64,000 nucleotides of DNA from Farysia itapuensis (taxonomy: Eukaryota; Basidiomycota; Ustilaginomycetes; Ustilaginales; Ustilaginaceae). A program made the position numbers and the translations under genes. Positions within the stretch are counted from its first letter, which is position 1, and the number at the start of each line of letters is the position of its first letter. The stretch is from the NCBI GenBank assembly GCA_023212645.1, contig JALBYC010000004.1:434001-498000 (forward strand), given 5' to 3'. The notes under the pieces are model-generated. The model had not been told where the DNA came from, ran no database searches, and was given only the letters and a program-made list of their open reading frames with translations. Shown one piece after another: positions 29,246 to 38,410 of the stretch.

Positions 29246-29934
29246 TGCGAGGTGACCGGCTTAGTTGATGTGCACGGTTTCAGCCACGTGCGCTCTAAAT
29301 GTGAGGCTAGATAGAGGCGTATGGCACGCACTGTTGACAATGCTAGCAGCAAGTTGACCTCTCCAAACGGGCGCCCAGCGATAATATCCAGAAGAGGAGC
29401 GTTAGGAAGCGCAAATGCAACTTTAGTAAAGGAACGGAACGCGTGTAGAAAAAGTCGCCGTCGCGGACAGTCATCTACGCGTTGTTCTACCTGTGCTCGC
29501 GTGACGCCTCGACTCATCGGGCTCGCATCGCCCGATTCCGAGAATCCGATCCTTGATCGTGTTGAGGAACGAACGCTCAACGACCTTGCGAGCTCAGCAC
29601 CTGGCATACCTCAAGACAACGTCTTGAGCCCGATGCATGCCCTGCCAAAGGTGGTCAGGACTGCGTACGGGGGGACTCGCTGAGTATGTTAACGAGATTG
29701 CCGTCTTGCGGGGTGGATCATGAGATTGCCGATTGACAGACCGGTGATCTGTCAAGACATTTTGACCGGCTATGATTTTTGGTCTGTGCCCTGAGTCGTC
29801 CCCGGTTGTGTAAACTGAAGAAGATGTCGTACTCTGTCCGGCCGGGCATCTCCTCACCCTACTTGGTATAAGAGCTGTACCCTCTCACACGCTTCCCACT
29901 CTCTGTCTTTCTTCATTCGCGAAATTGGTACAGA
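29246..29934. other. Divergent intergenic region, 689 bp
   Basis: No recognised gene. Overlapping open frames on both strands (29321-29683 + and into 29607 -) have no family signature. A TATA-like element precedes the dehydrogenase (listed separately). Confidence 0.45.
29867..29874 (+). promoter_or_regulatory. TATA box of the xylitol dehydrogenase gene
   Basis: TATAAGAG lies 68 bases upstream of the ATG at 29935, the same spacing seen for other TATA-containing genes in this window. It fits an inducible sugar-metabolism gene. Confidence 0.55.
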
Positions 29935-31092
29935 ATGCCGTCGGTCTCGAACAACTCTCTGGAAACCACGCCCGTCGAGGGCAACCTTTCCTTCGTACTG
30001 CAAGAAATTGAGAACGTCTCCTTCGAGGAACGTCCAATCGTCGCTCCAAAGCCAGGACAGGTGCAAGTCAACATTCGTCAAACAGGACTTTGCGCCTCCG
30101 ACTGCCACTACGTGCACCATGGCCGCATCGGTGACTTTGTCGTCCGAAAGCCCATGGTTCTAGGCCACGAATCTGCAGGTATTGTGACTGCAGTTGGTGA
30201 AGGCGTAGACACACACAAGGTAGGGGACCGCGTCGCTCTAGAACCTGGAGTCCCATGTCGATCTTGCCCCGTATGTCTGAACGGAGACTACAACCACTGC
30301 GCTAAGCTCGAATTTGCCGCTACACCTCCGTACGACGGAACATTGTGCACATACTACAACATTCACTCGACCTTTGCCCATCACGTCCCAGACACCATGT
30401 CGATGGAGCAAGCCTCTTTGATGGAGCCTCTGAGTGTTGCAGTCTACTCAGCTGCCATTCGCGGACAGGTCAAAGCAATGGAAAACGTTCTTGTGTTCGG
30501 TGCGGGCCCAATCGGGCTGCTCAATGCTGCAGTCTGCAAGGCTTACTCTGCGAAGAGAGTGGTCGTAGTCGATGTTGTGGACAGCAAGCTTCAGTTTGCA
30601 AAAGAGTTTTGTGCTACGTCTACTTTCAAGCCAACTATGCCAAAGGAAGGCGAGTCCAAGGTTGACGCTTCTGTCCGCAATGCCCGAGAGCTGATCGAAT
30701 CGATTGGAGACGATGTGCTGACCAAGGAAGGCTTCGACCTGGTGCTCGAGTGCACTGGCGCTGAACCCTGCATTCAGACCGGCATCTGGGCTCTCCGACC
30801 CAAAGGTCGTTTCGTACAGGTCGGCATGGGTCGATCTGATGTTGACTTCCCCATCACGCGAGTCTGCGTCAAAGAGCTCGGCGTCACCGGCTCTTTCCGA
30901 TATGGATCTCGAACATATGATACTTCCATTTCTTTGGTCAGCTCCGGTCTCATTGACGTAACCAAGCTCGTCACACACCGATTCCTGTTCAAGGACGCAG
31001 TCAAAGCTTTCGACGTTACCACAAAAGGTGTCGGCGAGGACGGCAAAACCGCCATCAAAGTCCAGATCAGCCAGGGAGAAGCCAAACAGTAG
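29935..31092 (+). CDS. XYL2: Zinc-dependent xylitol/sorbitol dehydrogenase (D-xylulose reductase)
   Basis: Single exon, 385 residues, medium-chain dehydrogenase family. Catalytic zinc ligands are in GLCASDCHYVHHG and VLGHESAG; GDRVALEPGVPCRSCPVCLNGDYNHC carries structural-zinc type cysteines; FAATPPYDGTL is the sorbitol-dehydrogenase signature. The Rossmann motif VLVFGAGPIGLL is followed by VVVDVVDSKL, whose Asp favours NAD+. It oxidises xylitol to D-xylulose (or sorbitol to fructose) in pentose and polyol catabolism. The TATA box at 29867 suggests regulated expression. It converges on the flavin monooxygenase. Confidence 0.9.
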   Translation: MPSVSNNSLETTPVEGNLSFVLQEIENVSFEERPIVAPKPGQVQVNIRQTGLCASDCHYVHHGRIGDFVVRKPMVLGHESAGIVTAVGEGVDTHKVGDRVALEPGVPCRSCPVCLNGDYNHCAKLEFAATPPYDGTLCTYYNIHSTFAHHVPDTMSMEQASLMEPLSVAVYSAAIRGQVKAMENVLVFGAGPIGLLNAAVCKAYSAKRVVVVDVVDSKLQFAKEFCATSTFKPTMPKEGESKVDASVRNARELIESIGDDVLTKEGFDLVLECTGAEPCIQTGIWALRPKGRFVQVGMGRSDVDFPITRVCVKELGVTGSFRYGSRTYDTSISLVSSGLIDVTKLVTHRFLFKDAVKAFDVTTKGVGEDGKTAIKVQISQGEAKQ

Positions 31093-31266
31093 ACACGTCG
31101 CTGACATCGTAATTAACAACATTTGCAACTATAAACCTGGATATTAGCCACATTGACGTTGCATCAATAATTCTTGAGGTAGCGCGTAGAAGGGCCTTTT
31201 CCGATGACTGTGAGAAGGAGTGAACAATCAGCCAAATATCCTGCTTCGAGCCTTGGTGACCCTGCA

Positions 31267-32826
31267 CTACTTACGTTTGCTGACGCTCAAATGGAACTTG
31301 GGCTTGCCAATAAGCATGCCAGCTTTGTTCGCCCTGCCTTCCCTACTCCAGAAGCCTAATCCGAAAGTGACAAAGAAGAAGTACTGCAGTCGGTTGAAGC
31401 GGAAGAAGAGGAACGAGACCAGCCAGATGCACAACTCCATGTATGTGAAGAACTCGAGCTGACCTCCAGGCGCACGCTCCTTGATGAAGCGAATGAGATC
31501 GACCCATAGCCTCATGTCACGAGGACGGGGTCGGCATTCCTCATCCATCAGGAATAGAATCAAAGTTCTAGCCATTATGCCAATGTGCACGTGACCAACA
31601 GTGCCAACAGCATCCTTGAACGTGGAATTGGTGCAAAGCACGGAGCTGTCCTCGATCGGGAAGACCTGCAGATACATGTTGGGTCGGACGTAGTCATCAG
31701 GGAACAGATCCTTGGGCAAGAAGCTAATACTGGGGCGCTCAAATCCAGTGGCCACGACGATGATGTCGGCATCATAGTGAACCTTCTCGCCTTCCACTTC
31801 CTTCTTCTGACCCCGAGTGCGCTTGTTAAACGAGATTCCGGACTCGTCCAGACTCAGCACGTCTCCTCGCTGGTAGTCAGCCCTGCCTTGTCGGATATGG
31901 TGAAGCGCAGAAGTGTTGACGATGGGGGTGCTAGTGTAGAAGCCTTGTGTGGGAGCCATTTTTTGCTCGAGTCCGCGGTAATGAAATTTCTTCAATAAGA
32001 ACTCGGGAACGATGGACAACCATGTCTCTCGACCGAGCGGCTGCAGACTGAGTAGAATATTGACGAGGGTGTTTCGAGGAATGATCCACTTATCGCTTCG
32101 TGCTAGAATAGTGGCATTAGCTGCTCCTTGCTGTACGGCGAGCTCAAGAGCCTCGATGCCGCTGGCGCCGCCACCAATGACGTAGACGCTCTTGTCCTTG
32201 CAGTCAAGACCATCAAGGTGGGAAGAGTGTACAATTTTGCCCTTAAATTTCTCTTGATTTGGCAGATCCATCGTCTTCGGCTTGCCACAGGTTCCTGTAC
32301 AGGCTACAATTCCGTCATATACCTCGGAATCGTTTCCGTTGATGACCCATCGAGCGTGTCCGCCTTCGTGCGGGTCGGTAGAGGACGAGTGGCGAGTGAC
32401 CTTTTCTACCTTGGTGCCCAAACGAGTTCGTTTGTCGAGCTCGTACATTTGCCAGATCTTCTTGGTGTTGTGCAAAATCTCATCGCGTTTGGGGTATGCT
32501 TCGGTCCACTTGACAGCGGGATGGAAGCGGTACATGATCGAGCTGATCTGAAGGCCCGAAGTAGAGTTGACTCGCGACCAGATTCCCCCAATTTCCTTGG
32601 TTTCGTCGAAGATGGTCACCTCAAAGCCATGACCGATGAGGTGCGAGGCTGTGGATATGCCTGTGATGCCAGCGCCGACGACTGCGACATGGCCAAGAGG
32701 CTTCTGATCTATATGCTGGCTTGGCAACTTTGGTGCAAAGCAGTAAGCAATAACAACCTGGACTAGTTGGTATACATAGCTGACCAGGCCAAATAGATTG
32801 AAAATGCTGGCGGAAGACGACATCAT
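31267..32826 (-). CDS. Flavin-containing monooxygenase (FMO/BVMO-like), membrane-associated
   Basis: Single exon, 519 residues from the first ATG (32826); the open frame extends further but lacks an ATG. An N-terminal hydrophobic segment (about residues 8-31) precedes the FAD motif VAVVGAGITGIS (51-56). The FMO/BVMO fingerprint FKGKIVHSSHLDG follows, then the NADPH motif VYVIGGGASGIEA and VVATGFERP. The usual aromatic residue ending the FxGxxxHxxxW fingerprint is Leu here, so Baeyer-Villiger activity is uncertain. C-terminal hydrophobic segments suggest ER membrane anchoring. Substrate is unknown; it lies next to an amino-acid-type permease on the same strand, 412 bp apart. Confidence 0.85.
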   Translation of the reverse strand: MMSSSASIFNLFGLVSYVYQLVQVVIAYCFAPKLPSQHIDQKPLGHVAVVGAGITGISTASHLIGHGFEVTIFDETKEIGGIWSRVNSTSGLQISSIMYRFHPAVKWTEAYPKRDEILHNTKKIWQMYELDKRTRLGTKVEKVTRHSSSTDPHEGGHARWVINGNDSEVYDGIVACTGTCGKPKTMDLPNQEKFKGKIVHSSHLDGLDCKDKSVYVIGGGASGIEALELAVQQGAANATILARSDKWIIPRNTLVNILLSLQPLGRETWLSIVPEFLLKKFHYRGLEQKMAPTQGFYTSTPIVNTSALHHIRQGRADYQRGDVLSLDESGISFNKRTRGQKKEVEGEKVHYDADIIVVATGFERPSISFLPKDLFPDDYVRPNMYLQVFPIEDSSVLCTNSTFKDAVGTVGHVHIGIMARTLILFLMDEECRPRPRDMRLWVDLIRFIKERAPGGQLEFFTYMELCIWLVSFLFFRFNRLQYFFFVTFGLGFWSREGRANKAGMLIGKPKFHLSVSKRK

Positions 32827-33238
32827 GAACGTTCTGAAAAGAGTGATGATGATGGTAAGAAGAAAGCTGTTCAACTTGAGAGCCGTGCGTTTCTCGGGTG
32901 CGCAACACCGCACACGTTTCACAGCTATGCAGTCAGCGTGCAGCGTGAAAAACAAAAAATCTGGAGTGGAGATAAAAGATCCGAACAATCACACTGATCA
33001 TGAAACATTGCACGCACGCTCGTACACAGAGTCTCGCCAAGTGCGCTTGATCCCATCTCAAGTCCTCTCAGTTGCAACATCCGCGTCTGCGCAGATAACT
33101 CCTGAAAGACATTTTTACATTTGACAAGAGCACAAGATGGAACAGATATACACCATATAGAAGAAAATCGAAGAGCCCAAATTGCAACGAGTGTTGCTAT
33201 CAGAATGGAAGGGTAGAAAGCAGGGGACGAGCGGAGCT
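32827..33238. other. Intergenic region between permease and monooxygenase
   Basis: The monooxygenase promoter lies here on the minus strand. Open frames on the minus strand (32925-33455) run into the end of the permease gene and look spurious. Nothing else is recognised. Confidence 0.5.
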
Positions 33239-34909
33239 TCAGTGCTGATGCACAGTCTCCTCGTCGCGGGAGATCACACCGAGTTTCTCTTTCAGCTCGG
33301 GAGGGAGGGTGCTTCGTGGGCCATGGTAGTGCTTTCGGGCATGGACCAAGAACCAAACGGTAGCGATAAGCAGAACACCAACCATGATGACCCAAGAGTA
33401 GTTGAAGTTGAACTGAGTGATCGGCTGCACGGTGGGAATGGACAGTACGATGCACTCAAACATAGTCCAGCAGATGGCGATACCGTTGATAGTTTTGCCG
33501 AGAATGCCTCGGCCCAGGGAGAAAGGTCCGGGCTTGTACATGACGTCGGGGTGGTCCCAGTAAATCCATCGCGCAACAATCGGGACGAGGTAACTGCTGT
33601 CCATGCCAAGCGCGGCTAGAGCAAAGATGGCAGTGAGGGCAGTGTAGGAAGCCAGAGACAGACAGCCGAGAGCCATGCAAGGGATTACGACGAGCCAAAC
33701 GGCATTGACAGTGGTACCGGTTCGCTTGTTGATGCGGGCGAAGAATCCTCGGTCAGGAAGGGCATTGTCACGCGAGAATGCATAGAATGATCGAGCATTT
33801 GCCTGGAGCGCCGTAGTGACGACAAAGAAGGCGACAGAGCAGACAAAAGGCCAGATGATTAGGAAGCCAACCTTGCCGGCACGCAGGTAAAGAATTTGCG
33901 CGAAAGCAAGTCCTCCAGGCCAATCTGCAAGTGCTTGTGTTGCAACGTCGCCGCTGACGAGGACCATGACAATGTTGAGAATCCATCCCAGCGTACCGGT
34001 ACCTGCGACTGCAACCACAATGGCAACGGGAGCGGCAATGGCAGCCCGCGAGATCTCTTCAGAGATATGAGCGGTCGCATCGTAATCAGTCATGACGAAC
34101 TGGACACAGTAAAGACCGAAGAGGAAAGAGAGACCATTGCTACTCCATCCCGACTGGTTGTAGATGTCGCCGAAGGTATAAGAAGCGGAGTGCATCTGGT
34201 CCAGCGGGGTTTTGGCAAGAAGCACAATGATGATAATGGTGGTGATGCCGAGGTTGACAATGACATACGACGAAGTGAGTCGGGCAAGCGTCTTGATTCC
34301 GAGACAGTTGATAACACCGTGCAGGGCAAGCAGAGCGACATACAATCCGACAGTAGCGCCAGTGGTGGCAACGTAACGACCGTCCGTGATTACGTATGCC
34401 CAAGCAAAGATCATCTGTGCCAAACCGTATTCGGTACCAGCGATACCCGCAATCTGGCCAGTGAAATTAAGCCATCCGGTGAGCCAGGCAACAAAGGCTC
34501 GCTGACCGCGAGGTACAAGCAAGCCAGAAGCGGAGTAGAGACCGCCAGCAGACGGATAGGCCGAAACGAGCTCAGCGATTGAGAGTCCGAGGGTCATGTT
34601 GAAACATGACCCGATGAACCACGTCCAAACAGTGGAGGCCGGACCGCCAAGGGTGAATGGTGTGTTGAAGGTCGTGGCAACCGAAGAGACCAGACCCATG
34701 ATGGCAAAAGCATATGAGATTGTCGAAAAGCTCTTGAATTCTCGTGCAAACTCGGACTTGTGGCCGACTCGGGCGGCAAGCATTGCATCGTCCTCATCAA
34801 TGATTAGCTCGGCAGGTTGGTGGCTCACACGAGCGCCATCTTGAGCAGAGACCTTCTCGTGCTTGGCTTTAGCCTCGCCTGATGACTTCGAAGAGACCGA
34901 TGACGGCAT
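33239..34909 (-). CDS. Amino acid/GABA/choline-type permease (APC superfamily)
   Basis: Single exon, 556 residues with about 12 predicted transmembrane segments. Features of the fungal ACT/Uga4-like permeases are present: FSTISYAFAIMGLVSSVATTFNTP near TM1, GGPASTVWTWFIG, AELVSAYPSAGGLYSAS, and the TM6-7 region DYDATAHISEEISRAAIAAP. The cytosolic N-terminus is polar with several Lys, where ubiquitin could attach. Substrate could be GABA, choline or a polyamine. A second family member lies at 52351-53979; the two differ greatly at the termini, so they are old paralogues rather than a recent duplication. Confidence 0.87.
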   Translation of the reverse strand: MPSSVSSKSSGEAKAKHEKVSAQDGARVSHQPAELIIDEDDAMLAARVGHKSEFAREFKSFSTISYAFAIMGLVSSVATTFNTPFTLGGPASTVWTWFIGSCFNMTLGLSIAELVSAYPSAGGLYSASGLLVPRGQRAFVAWLTGWLNFTGQIAGIAGTEYGLAQMIFAWAYVITDGRYVATTGATVGLYVALLALHGVINCLGIKTLARLTSSYVIVNLGITTIIIIVLLAKTPLDQMHSASYTFGDIYNQSGWSSNGLSFLFGLYCVQFVMTDYDATAHISEEISRAAIAAPVAIVVAVAGTGTLGWILNIVMVLVSGDVATQALADWPGGLAFAQILYLRAGKVGFLIIWPFVCSVAFFVVTTALQANARSFYAFSRDNALPDRGFFARINKRTGTTVNAVWLVVIPCMALGCLSLASYTALTAIFALAALGMDSSYLVPIVARWIYWDHPDVMYKPGPFSLGRGILGKTINGIAICWTMFECIVLSIPTVQPITQFNFNYSWVIMVGVLLIATVWFLVHARKHYHGPRSTLPPELKEKLGVISRDEETVHQH

Positions 34910-35974
34910 TGTTCGTCCTGCGTCCAGTCAAGTAGAGTGGATATCTACTGTAGAAACGTGAAGTAAGATGGAGTCAGTACACTGGTACAGAAGAAGAACG
35001 ACGAGCCAAAGACGAGAGAGTCACGGAAGGTGGAGTGGACAGCTTGAGTCAAAGCATGACGTGAACGTCCGCAGTAACCAGCTGATGCGGAAGCAGCAAC
35101 CTCATCCAAAGTTGGCTCCTAGGTCGTCTCAACGGCATCAGGGAAAGATTGCCAGGATCAGCGGAACGCGGATCCGAGGGACAATACATTCCGAGATGGC
35201 GCCAGACCAAAGCGTCACCTTGCTTCTTGTGCAAATGAGATGTGCGCCGAATTCAAACAAAGCTACATTGTCCGGGAAATGGAAGGGGCGACAAGCATTC
35301 ACTCACTTTCAAACGATTGTGGCTTGAATCTCACTGGGTCCCCTGTGAGTGCGACGAGACTGCAAGTATGTGTGCAGACGCTGGGTTGACGGAGGGTGAC
35401 TTTGCACAAAGGTGGTGGTGGTGGCGGCCAAAGGGGAATCTTGATGTCTGGGGAAGAAGCAAAGGGGGGTTCTGATCGCTTTTAGGGCAAATGACAAGGT
35501 AAAAGCGATCACTGCAAGCAAAGAATACCGTATTTCATTGCGACTTTGGCCTAACTCATGCGCATCGAGATGTTGGTAGTCCTGAACCCTGACACTCCCT
35601 ATGTTCTGGACCAGTCATGCCTAAATTCGAGAAATCCCGCAGCTGAACACTGGCCTAAGCCGGTACGAAAGCTGTTCTTTCATAAGTTCGATTATTTGCA
35701 TGCAGCGAGTATTTCAGCGATTTCAAACCCACGCGGGAAAAGGTACTAATTAACTGGCAACCACTTCCCGCTTTTGGTCCCTAGCAGAGTTGACCGTTCA
35801 ATTGGTCGACTTCGGCTCTGCAGCAGTGTACCGGTAAAAAAATTTGATACCACATGTTATCCCGAGGCTCCTCTGCCGCGCTAAGCGTGAAAGCAAGAAC
35901 TCACATCTGGACGGGGAATGCCTTGCAATCGCCGTCTGGTGACGAAGCTGAAACCGAATCAGGTCACACGAGAT
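34910..35974. other. Intergenic region, 1065 bp
   Basis: The upstream region of the permease (minus strand) and downstream region of TRM11. No protein gene or tRNA was recognised. It contains the perfect 12-bp inverted repeat at 35473-35511 (listed separately) and a purine-rich stretch (GGTGGTGGTGGCGGCC) near 35410. Confidence 0.5.
35473..35511. repeat. Perfect 12-bp inverted repeat with 15-bp spacer
   Basis: TGATCGCTTTTA (35473-35484) is exactly mirrored by TAAAAGCGATCA (35500-35511). The 39-bp unit sits about 565 bp upstream of the permease start, with no ORF around it. It could be a protein-binding dyad, an RNA hairpin, or the scar of a small transposable element. Confidence 0.8.
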
Positions 35975-37795
35975 CTACTTGAACTTGGAGGAGAGGTAGT
36001 ATCGGTTGCGGAACTCGAGAGGATCCCGATCGGCCCGATAGATGCCTCGCTCATCTTTGTTCTTGCCGAGCTCTCCCATGCGCTCTTCTAGCTCCCGAAG
36101 CCCTTTATCGTCTACATCGTGCTCGGCTGACACCTTCTCCATCGTAATTAGCCAGCGGCCCCATCGCCCAAAGTCTTGCAGAGAGTAATGTATCATGCGC
36201 ATTCTACCTTGCCCTGCGCCGCGCTTGTGCTGCGGTAAGTCAATGCTGACCGATCGCTGGTGAGAAGCAGGCGCTCTCGAGCGTCCGTCGGTGATCTCAA
36301 TCTGGTCCTCATCGTCGTCCTGGTCAGGGTCGATCATTGACGGAAGCCAGAAGACCAATCTTCCTCCATCTGGCAGAAGCGAATAGGCATAGTCCATCAA
36401 ATCGTTGACCAAGTCCTCCAAGTGATATGGACGGGTCGGCGGAACATAGTCAGATCGCTCGTGTGACCAACAACCTTGTCCGGCTCCCATACCGTCCGGC
36501 ATCCAGAAAGGGTCCGAACGCTGCTTTTCAGGATCTCGCTTGCCCAGCCTCTTTGCTCCAGCCCGTACGCCGTAAGGCGGGTCAGCAACAATCCCATCAA
36601 TGAGCCCAACACAATGTGTCAAAGATGTGGGCTCTGTCGCGTCGAGTAGATTCCGTCTCCAAGGGGGCTGTGTCATGTCACAGACGACTGTGTCAAGTAT
36701 TCTGTCTTGAACACCATACTGCGTCGCACTTTTCACGATGCCAGTGGGACAATGCTTGTTCTTGAGATTCGCCTTACCCCGCATTGGTCGGCCATCAATG
36801 TCGCTACCAAGAGCCATTGCGCCGAACACAGCGCTTGCGTAGAGCATCGATCCCGTCCCGGCGAAAGGGTCATATATCACCTTGCCGGGGCCTGCCAGGG
36901 CCATACTTGCCATGAGGAGGCTCATCTCGGACTCCATTGACGTATTTCCAATGTATACACGTTTCTTGAGATTGAGCTTTTCGATGAGCGAACGTGCCAG
37001 ACCTACCTGGCCTTCCTGACTCGGGTCGCTATACTTGCGTACCGCCTCTGCACCAATCCGATGAGCCGGCGCGCTTTTCGAATCGATTCTTCGGCCAGCG
37101 AAAATCTGAACCAGTCGAGGGTCTCGGTCTCCCAGCTCAGGATAACCAGTCCCGTCCGGTGCCATTTCGCCTGGGTGATTACGGAGAGCGTCGCGAGCTT
37201 GACCGGGCCAAGTCTCGATCGGTATATACTCTTCCATCACGCCCCATCGCATTGCGGGGTCTTTGAGCTGGATCTTGCCTTTGAAGTCCATGTACGCGAA
37301 GCTTTGAATGATGTCGACCTTGCGTTTATCGCTAATGGTATAGCTGAAAGAGAAAACGTGTGCTTTCCAAGATGGGCAGACATCTGGGTCTACGTATGTG
37401 GACCATTGCACCCGGCTGTCTTCAGTCTGATTCTTGGCATGCAATTCGTTGTACGTATCTCCGTGAGACCAGTAGGCCCAGACCGACCGTAGAGACACGC
37501 ATCGCTGAAGTAGCTGCACGGCAGCTTGGTCGCCGGGCAGGTGTGCAAATGCAAATGGCCGACGCAGGTCCGGTCGGTAAGTGGACGTGCAAGCCTCGTC
37601 GACGATTCCGTGATCCTTGCGGGCCTGCTCCAGGATCGGCTTGGCCGGTGTTGGGATGAAGGCAAACGGGATTTGCAGATACTCTGCAGCGGCGAGAAAG
37701 TCTGGGAGTCTGAAAGTGTGATTCGACGTCGCGAAGTACAATATGTATAGTGGACCGATGGCAGCCGGGTCATCGACCGCGGGAAACGATTCCAT
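35975..37795 (-). CDS. TRM11: tRNA (guanine-10-N2) methyltransferase Trm11
   Basis: Single exon, 606 residues. The N-terminal THUMP-related region (PLYILYFATSNHTFRLPDFL, RPFAFAHLPGDQAAVQLLQRC) and the line FCGRRI-like FAGRRIDSK are Trm11 features. The methyltransferase domain has SAM motif I DPFAGTGSMLYAS (about 309-316), GSDIDGRPMRGK, and the catalytic DPPYG at 405-409. Trm11 works with Trm112 to make m2G10 in cytosolic tRNAs. It is longer than yeast Trm11 (433) because of inserts near the C-terminus (DPDQDDDEDQIEITDG). A 5S rRNA gene lies 249 bp upstream on the same strand. Confidence 0.92.
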   Translation of the reverse strand: MESFPAVDDPAAIGPLYILYFATSNHTFRLPDFLAAAEYLQIPFAFIPTPAKPILEQARKDHGIVDEACTSTYRPDLRRPFAFAHLPGDQAAVQLLQRCVSLRSVWAYWSHGDTYNELHAKNQTEDSRVQWSTYVDPDVCPSWKAHVFSFSYTISDKRKVDIIQSFAYMDFKGKIQLKDPAMRWGVMEEYIPIETWPGQARDALRNHPGEMAPDGTGYPELGDRDPRLVQIFAGRRIDSKSAPAHRIGAEAVRKYSDPSQEGQVGLARSLIEKLNLKKRVYIGNTSMESEMSLLMASMALAGPGKVIYDPFAGTGSMLYASAVFGAMALGSDIDGRPMRGKANLKNKHCPTGIVKSATQYGVQDRILDTVVCDMTQPPWRRNLLDATEPTSLTHCVGLIDGIVADPPYGVRAGAKRLGKRDPEKQRSDPFWMPDGMGAGQGCWSHERSDYVPPTRPYHLEDLVNDLMDYAYSLLPDGGRLVFWLPSMIDPDQDDDEDQIEITDGRSRAPASHQRSVSIDLPQHKRGAGQGRMRMIHYSLQDFGRWGRWLITMEKVSAEHDVDDKGLRELEERMGELGKNKDERGIYRADRDPLEFRNRYYLSSKFK

Positions 37796-38044
37796 CTACG
37801 CACGTTCAGGCTCTTCAAGCATCTGGAGGGGAGTCAAGCGCAAGCAGGAAGAAATTTGGCCTGTCAAGAAAATCACAAAATTATGTGGAAGGCAAAAATC
37901 ATCGAAATATTCCAAGCTCCCACCAAAGCTTTGGACCAACGCTGCGTCGAGCGAACCAGACAAAGGCAACGTTCGATGGACATCGGGATCCGAAAGACGC
38001 GGTCGGTTGATTTTGAGCACACTGGCAAAAAAAAGCAAAAAAAG

Positions 38045-38162
38045 AACTGCCACAAAGCGGATTCCCGCGTGGTCCCCCACCGCAGTACTGACGCTTCGGT
38101 GCCGTGGTTAACTTCGCAGATCGGACGGGATGCGGTGCTTTCACGGCCCTGTGGTGGCAGAT
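38045..38162 (-). rRNA. 5S ribosomal RNA (second copy)
   Basis: Identical over all 118 bases to the copy at 10622-10739, including the paired ends of helix I and the internal pol III promoter. Sequence similarity stops at the gene boundaries, showing a dispersed single gene rather than part of a larger duplication. The 3' flank on the minus strand is a strong T-rich terminator (two runs of seven to eight T, 38022-38044 on the + strand as A runs). It lies between TRM11 and the HTH-GNAT gene. Confidence 0.95.
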
Positions 38163-38410
38163 ATTCTCGACCACGAACTTATACCTTCTGAACCCGGAAA
38201 ATCAGACTTTCGCGGCCCGAATCCAGGCTAGCATGGACCTGTCACAGTCTGAATCAAATTTCATTCAATTCAGTGCGACAGGCTGTCGCTTGCGCAAACG
38301 TTTCACTATTGACGAGACTGAAGCGATTCAAGCGCTCTCAGCCTGACACTCTACCTGGGCACGCCAGACACTCAACATCCAATTCGACTCTCTGGAGCAG
38401 GGCGCCTGCT

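Noticed and set aside
29321..29683. 120-codon frame upstream of the xylitol dehydrogenase, with an overlapping minus-strand frame
   Set aside because: No recognisable family, biased composition, and overlap with another long frame; more likely chance.
32827..32988. Longer N-terminus of the flavin monooxygenase
   Set aside because: No ATG in that part of the frame; the first ATG is at 32826.
36994..37659. Several + strand frames within TRM11
   Set aside because: Shadows of the TRM11 gene on the other strand.
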